Of a stretch of 64,000 nucleotides of DNA, positions 60,912-64,000 are shown piece after piece. The translations under genes were made by a program, and so were the position numbers. The notes under the pieces are model-generated. The model was not told the origin of the DNA. It saw only the letters and a program-made list of their open reading frames with translations, and did no database searches. Source of the stretch: Pseudarthrobacter sp. PS3-L1 (lineage in GTDB: Bacteria; Actinomycetota; Actinomycetes; Actinomycetales; Micrococcaceae); contig NZ_JASISU010000001.1 of assembly GCF_030063285.1 (NCBI RefSeq), forward strand, positions 186,001 to 250,000. The letters are read 5' to 3'. Position 1 is the stretch's first letter; every line of letters begins with the position of its first letter.

Positions 60912-62645
60912 TTAGTTGATGGTCGCCAGAATCTCGCCACGGCCAATCGCAGCACCGGTTACCTGCGCGCCGCGCTGTAGTGTTCCGTTCCGGTGGGCCG
61001 CCACGGTGGTCTCCATCTTCATGGCTTCCAGAATCGCGACCGGTTGCCCGGCCTGAACCGTCTCGCCGTCGTCAACAAGCCACTTCACAAGCAACCCGAC
61101 CATGGGCGAGGACAACCCGGCCCCGTCCACCGGATCAGCGGCCGCCGGTGCCCCGGCGCCATGGCCTCCACCGCTCATCAACGCTTCGAAAAGTCGCGCC
61201 GGCAGGCCCAGCTGGACGGCCTTGCCATCAAGTTCTACCGTGAGGGTGGTCCGGGAGGCATCGGGTGCGGTGCGGGCAATTTCCGGTGATGCAGCGAGTG
61301 TTTCGGCGAAGTCGTTCTCGATCCACGTGGTGTGCACGCCAAGATGGTCTTCCGCCGTGAAATCGGGGTGACGCACCACAGCGCGGTGGAACGGCAGAAC
61401 GGTGGGAAGACCGCGAATCTGCATCTCGTCCAGGGCGGCGCGGGCCCGGCGCAGAGCCTGCGGCCGGTCCTCGCCGTGCACAATCAGCTTTGCCATCAGC
61501 GAGTCGTATTCTCCCGGCACGGTGGAACCGGAGCGTACGCCGGAATCCACCCGGATTCCCGCACCGGTGGGGGCTTCAAACACTTCCACGGTTCCGGGGC
61601 CAGGCAGGAATCCGCGCGCGGGGTCCTCAGCGTTGAGGCGGAACTCAAACGCGTGGCCGTGCGGTTCGGGATCGGCGCCCAGGGTGAGTGTTCCCCCAGC
61701 TGCGATCCGGAACTGTTCGCGGACCAGGTCCACGCCCGTGGTTTCTTCCGTCACGGGATGTTCCACCTGCAGGCGGGTATTGACCTCAAGGAAGGAGATG
61801 ACGCCGTCCTTCCCCACGAGGTACTCCACAGTTCCGGCACCATGGTACTTGGCTTCCCGACAGATGGCCTTGGCGGATTCGTGGATGAGGCTGCGTTGTT
61901 CGGGGCTAAGGAATGGCGCAGGAGCCTCCTCCACGAGCTTCTGGTTGCGGCGCTGCAGCGAGCAGTCGCGCGTGCCCAGCACCACGACATTGCCGTGGGT
62001 GTCCGCCAGGACCTGGGCTTCAACGTGCCTGGGCTGATCCAGGAAACGCTCCACGAAGCATTCGTCGCGGCCGAACGCGCTGAGGGATTCCCGCACGGCT
62101 GATTCGAACGCGTCTTCAATGTCCGCCAGCTGGCGCGCGACCTTCAAGCCGCGCCCGCCACCGCCAAACGCTGCCTTGATTGCCACGGGCAGCCCATACT
62201 CCTGCGCGAACGCCAGGACCTCCTCCGCGTTCTTGACGGGCCCGTCACTTCCGGGTACCAACGGCGCCCCGGCCCGGACAGCGATTTCACGTGCAGTGAC
62301 TTTGTTGCCAAGCTCCCGAATTGACTGGGGCGAAGGCCCGATCCAGGTCAGCCCAGCGTCTAGCACCGCCTGTGCGAAGTTGGCGTTCTCGGACAGGAAA
62401 CCGTAACCGGGGTGTACTGCGTCGGCGCCGGACCTGCGCGCCGCATCGATCAGTTTGGTGATGTCCAGGTACGTCTGTGTCCCTGTGGAACCACCGAGGG
62501 CGTAGGCCTCGTCCGCGAACCGCACGTGGACGGCGTCGGCGTCGGGATCCGAATAGACGGCCACGGACAACAGCCCTGCGTCGGAGCAGGCGCGGGCAAT
62601 GCGTACTGCGATTTCGCCGCGGTTGGCGATCAGGACTTTTTTCAT
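60912..62645 (-). CDS. Biotin carboxylase with fused BCCP domain (AccC/BCCP-type, oxoproline locus)
   Basis: 577 residues. The ATP-grasp carboxylase has [46 protein letters not shown] and [20 protein letters not shown] (quoted in part: [12 protein letters not shown]). A C-terminal biotinyl domain carries [10 protein letters not shown] with biotin-accepting K543. It is overlapped by four bases with the PxpBC gene. Known 5-oxoprolinases (PxpABC) use ATP but not biotin, so a biotin carboxylase here may serve an allophanate-hydrolase-like or carboxylating variant. Substrate not established. Confidence 0.88.
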   Translation of the reverse strand: MKKVLIANRGEIAVRIARACSDAGLLSVAVYSDPDADAVHVRFADEAYALGGSTGTQTYLDITKLIDAARRSGADAVHPGYGFLSENANFAQAVLDAGLTWIGPSPQSIRELGNKVTAREIAVRAGAPLVPGSDGPVKNAEEVLAFAQEYGLPVAIKAAFGGGGRGLKVARQLADIEDAFESAVRESLSAFGRDECFVERFLDQPRHVEAQVLADTHGNVVVLGTRDCSLQRRNQKLVEEAPAPFLSPEQRSLIHESAKAICREAKYHGAGTVEYLVGKDGVISFLEVNTRLQVEHPVTEETTGVDLVREQFRIAAGGTLTLGADPEPHGHAFEFRLNAEDPARGFLPGPGTVEVFEAPTGAGIRVDSGVRSGSTVPGEYDSLMAKLIVHGEDRPQALRRARAALDEMQIRGLPTVLPFHRAVVRHPDFTAEDHLGVHTTWIENDFAETLAASPEIARTAPDASRTTLTVELDGKAVQLGLPARLFEALMSGGGHGAGAPAAADPVDGAGLSSPMVGLLVKWLVDDGETVQAGQPVAILEAMKMETTVAAHRNGTLQRGAQVTGAAIGRGEILATIN

Positions 62646-64000
62646 GGCGTGGCTCCTTCGGAAGCTTTACCGCGGAGTGCGGGATCAGGACGGGCGGAGA
62701 ATTCCTGTGGCGCGGGCGGCTCTGGCTGCAACGTCTCGGCATCGACCACGTGGAAGCGGACACGGTGTCCGGGTGGCAGTTGTGCAGCTGCGGGGTGATC
62801 TTCGGGAACGACGACGGCGATCACCGGATATCCGCCGGTCACCGGATGATCGTTAAGGAAGAGGACGGGGTGTCCGTTGGGCGGGACCTGCAGCGCTCCT
62901 GCGACGGCTCCCTCACTGGGGAGTTCGCCGCCTCGACTGCGTTCTAGGGCATCCGAGGGGCCGTTGTCCGCACCCGCGGGTGCCAGCCGGATTCCGATCC
63001 GGTTGGACTGTGCGCCCACGGCCCATTCCTGACCGGTGAGGGCCTGAAGCGCGTCAGCGCTAAACCAGTCATCCCGGGGCCCCAGAGTCACCCGCAGTAC
63101 GGCGGGACCTGGCCCTGGCCGAAGCGTTGACGCTTCCGCGCCGCCTACCGGCTGCGAACCGGCCGCGGCAGCCACCGGTAGGACGGTGCCGGCAGCCAGC
63201 GGTTCTGGGCCAATTCCGGACATTGAATCAGTGGACCGGCTGCCCAGCACTGGTGTGGCGTCCAGTCCGCCGCGGATGCCAAGGTAACTGCGGACTCCAG
63301 CGGTCGGTGTGTCCAGACTCAGTGACTCGCCGTCGAGCAACGCAAACGGGGTCCCCATTGCCGGTCGGAGTCGAAGGGCACCTTTGGCATCGCGAACCTC
63401 GAGAGCCACTGTGGCACCCGCAACGGCCACCACGTGATCTCCGCGCGACTGGGCCGAGAAGCCTCCCAGGAGGTTTTCGATGACGGCGGCACCGGGACTG
63501 TTGCCGACCAGCCGGTTGGCCTGCCGGGCAGATTGGTGGTCCGCAGCTCCGGCGGCAGACACGCCAAGGTCCCCGAAGCCAGGGCGGCCAAGATCCTGCA
63601 CAAGGGACTGCAACCCAGGAGCTGTGATCACGAGCGCGGACTGCAGCAAGGACGCATGATCTGCAGGGGCTGGCCGTTCACGTGGGGGTGCCACCTTGAT
63701 TGCCTCACGGACGGCGCGGTAGCGGACGGTGTCGCCGGGGCGGACGAGTGCGGGGGAATCGCGACCCAGCTCCCACAGGACTGCGGACGTTCGCCCGATC
63801 AGCTGCCAGCCGCCAGGCGACTGACGCGGATACACGGCTGAGAAGGCTCCGCCCAGAGCCACGGCGCCAGCGGGGACTGCGGTCCGCGGTGAGGTCCGTC
63901 GCGGCACTTCGAGGCGTTTGTCTTCCCCCACGAGGTAGGTGAATCCCGGGGCAAAGCCACCGAACGCCGCCGTCCACAACTGATCGGTATGCGCAGCCAC
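62642..64000 (-). CDS. PxpB-PxpC (KipI-KipA) fusion, N-terminus beyond the window
   Basis: 452 residues are visible. The first part, about 120 residues ([20 protein letters not shown], then [17 protein letters not shown] and [15 protein letters not shown]), is the KipI/PxpB core. The rest is KipA/PxpC ([20 protein letters not shown], then [20 protein letters not shown] and [19 protein letters not shown]). Together they form part of a 5-oxoprolinase or urea-amidolyase-like enzyme. The visible start at 64000 is not a real start; the gene continues upstream. It overlaps the biotin carboxylase gene by 4 bases. Confidence 0.9.
   Translation of the reverse strand: MAAHTDQLWTAAFGGFAPGFTYLVGEDKRLEVPRRTSPRTAVPAGAVALGGAFSAVYPRQSPGGWQLIGRTSAVLWELGRDSPALVRPGDTVRYRAVREAIKVAPPRERPAPADHASLLQSALVITAPGLQSLVQDLGRPGFGDLGVSAAGAADHQSARQANRLVGNSPGAAVIENLLGGFSAQSRGDHVVAVAGATVALEVRDAKGALRLRPAMGTPFALLDGESLSLDTPTAGVRSYLGIRGGLDATPVLGSRSTDSMSGIGPEPLAAGTVLPVAAAAGSQPVGGAEASTLRPGPGPAVLRVTLGPRDDWFSADALQALTGQEWAVGAQSNRIGIRLAPAGADNGPSDALERSRGGELPSEGAVAGALQVPPNGHPVLFLNDHPVTGGYPVIAVVVPEDHPAAAQLPPGHRVRFHVVDAETLQPEPPAPQEFSARPDPALRGKASEGATP

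Overview
The window is chromosomal DNA from a high-GC actinobacterium, most likely Micrococcaceae (Arthrobacter, Pseudarthrobacter or a relative). The signs are dense G/C-ending codon use, a DUF3073 protein, a Septum_form-type protein, an HspR-type HAIR operator before clpB, a DasR-like operator and actinobacterial TANNNT -10 boxes. I see no rRNA, tRNA, CRISPR array, insertion sequence or prophage. About 60 protein genes fill nearly all of the sequence.

Layout. 1-5052 is an N-acetylglucosamine/glucosamine block: separate PTS EIIB and EIIA genes, a DasR-like GntR regulator and the start of another gene on the minus strand, diverging from EIIC-nagA-nagB around a perfect palindrome. 5053-12354 holds a SWIM/SNF2 helicase, an SRPBCC protein, a DUF1206 membrane protein, and a WXG-type 523-residue protein followed by a PsbP/LpqN-like protein. 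12361-17872 holds trmB, two MFS exporters, a GNAT enzyme, SoxR with its box, and a methyltransferase. 17873-20120 is a DEAD-box helicase with a long leader that can form competing helices. 20206-28078 is a housekeeping and accessory stretch: MBL hydrolase, aldo/keto reductase, P-loop kinase, paired SMR pumps, HutD-like protein, a 55-residue ORF, esterase, ABM monooxygenase, trpF, YccF and a DUF4031-HD fusion.

28079-38533 looks like one envelope or stress module: SHOCT membrane protein, AI-2E-family permease, a MalT/LuxR-type STAND regulator, lipoprotein, YvlD-like membrane protein, SLC13-type transporter with RCK_C domains, DHA2 exporter and M17 aminopeptidase. The same inverted repeat (TCACCCTAA-NN-GGGTGA) stands before both halves. 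38655-43928 is a choline uptake and oxidation operon (betT-betB-betA). 44123-46783 is clpB. 46903-49640 pairs an NCS1 permease with a cyclase fused to an NTF2-like domain. 49668-54776 has a Septum_form-like protein, DUF3073, purM-purF, a small membrane protein and a Bcp peroxiredoxin. 55049-57316 has a ZIP transporter, a VanW-like protein and a DUF2256-DUF3253 protein.

57317-64000 resembles the Bacillus ycsG-ycsI-kipI-kipA-kipR locus: an NRAMP-like carrier that lacks the family's metal-binding motifs, a DUF1445 (D-glutamate cyclase-like) protein, an FCD-GntR regulator with a probable operator, a biotin carboxylase/BCCP and a PxpB-PxpC fusion that runs off the window. This is probably 5-oxoproline/D-glutamate catabolism.

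The best candidates for something undescribed are the MalT-like regulon, the helicase leader RNA, the atypical NRAMP carrier in the oxoproline locus, and the NCS1 plus cyclase-NTF2 pair.
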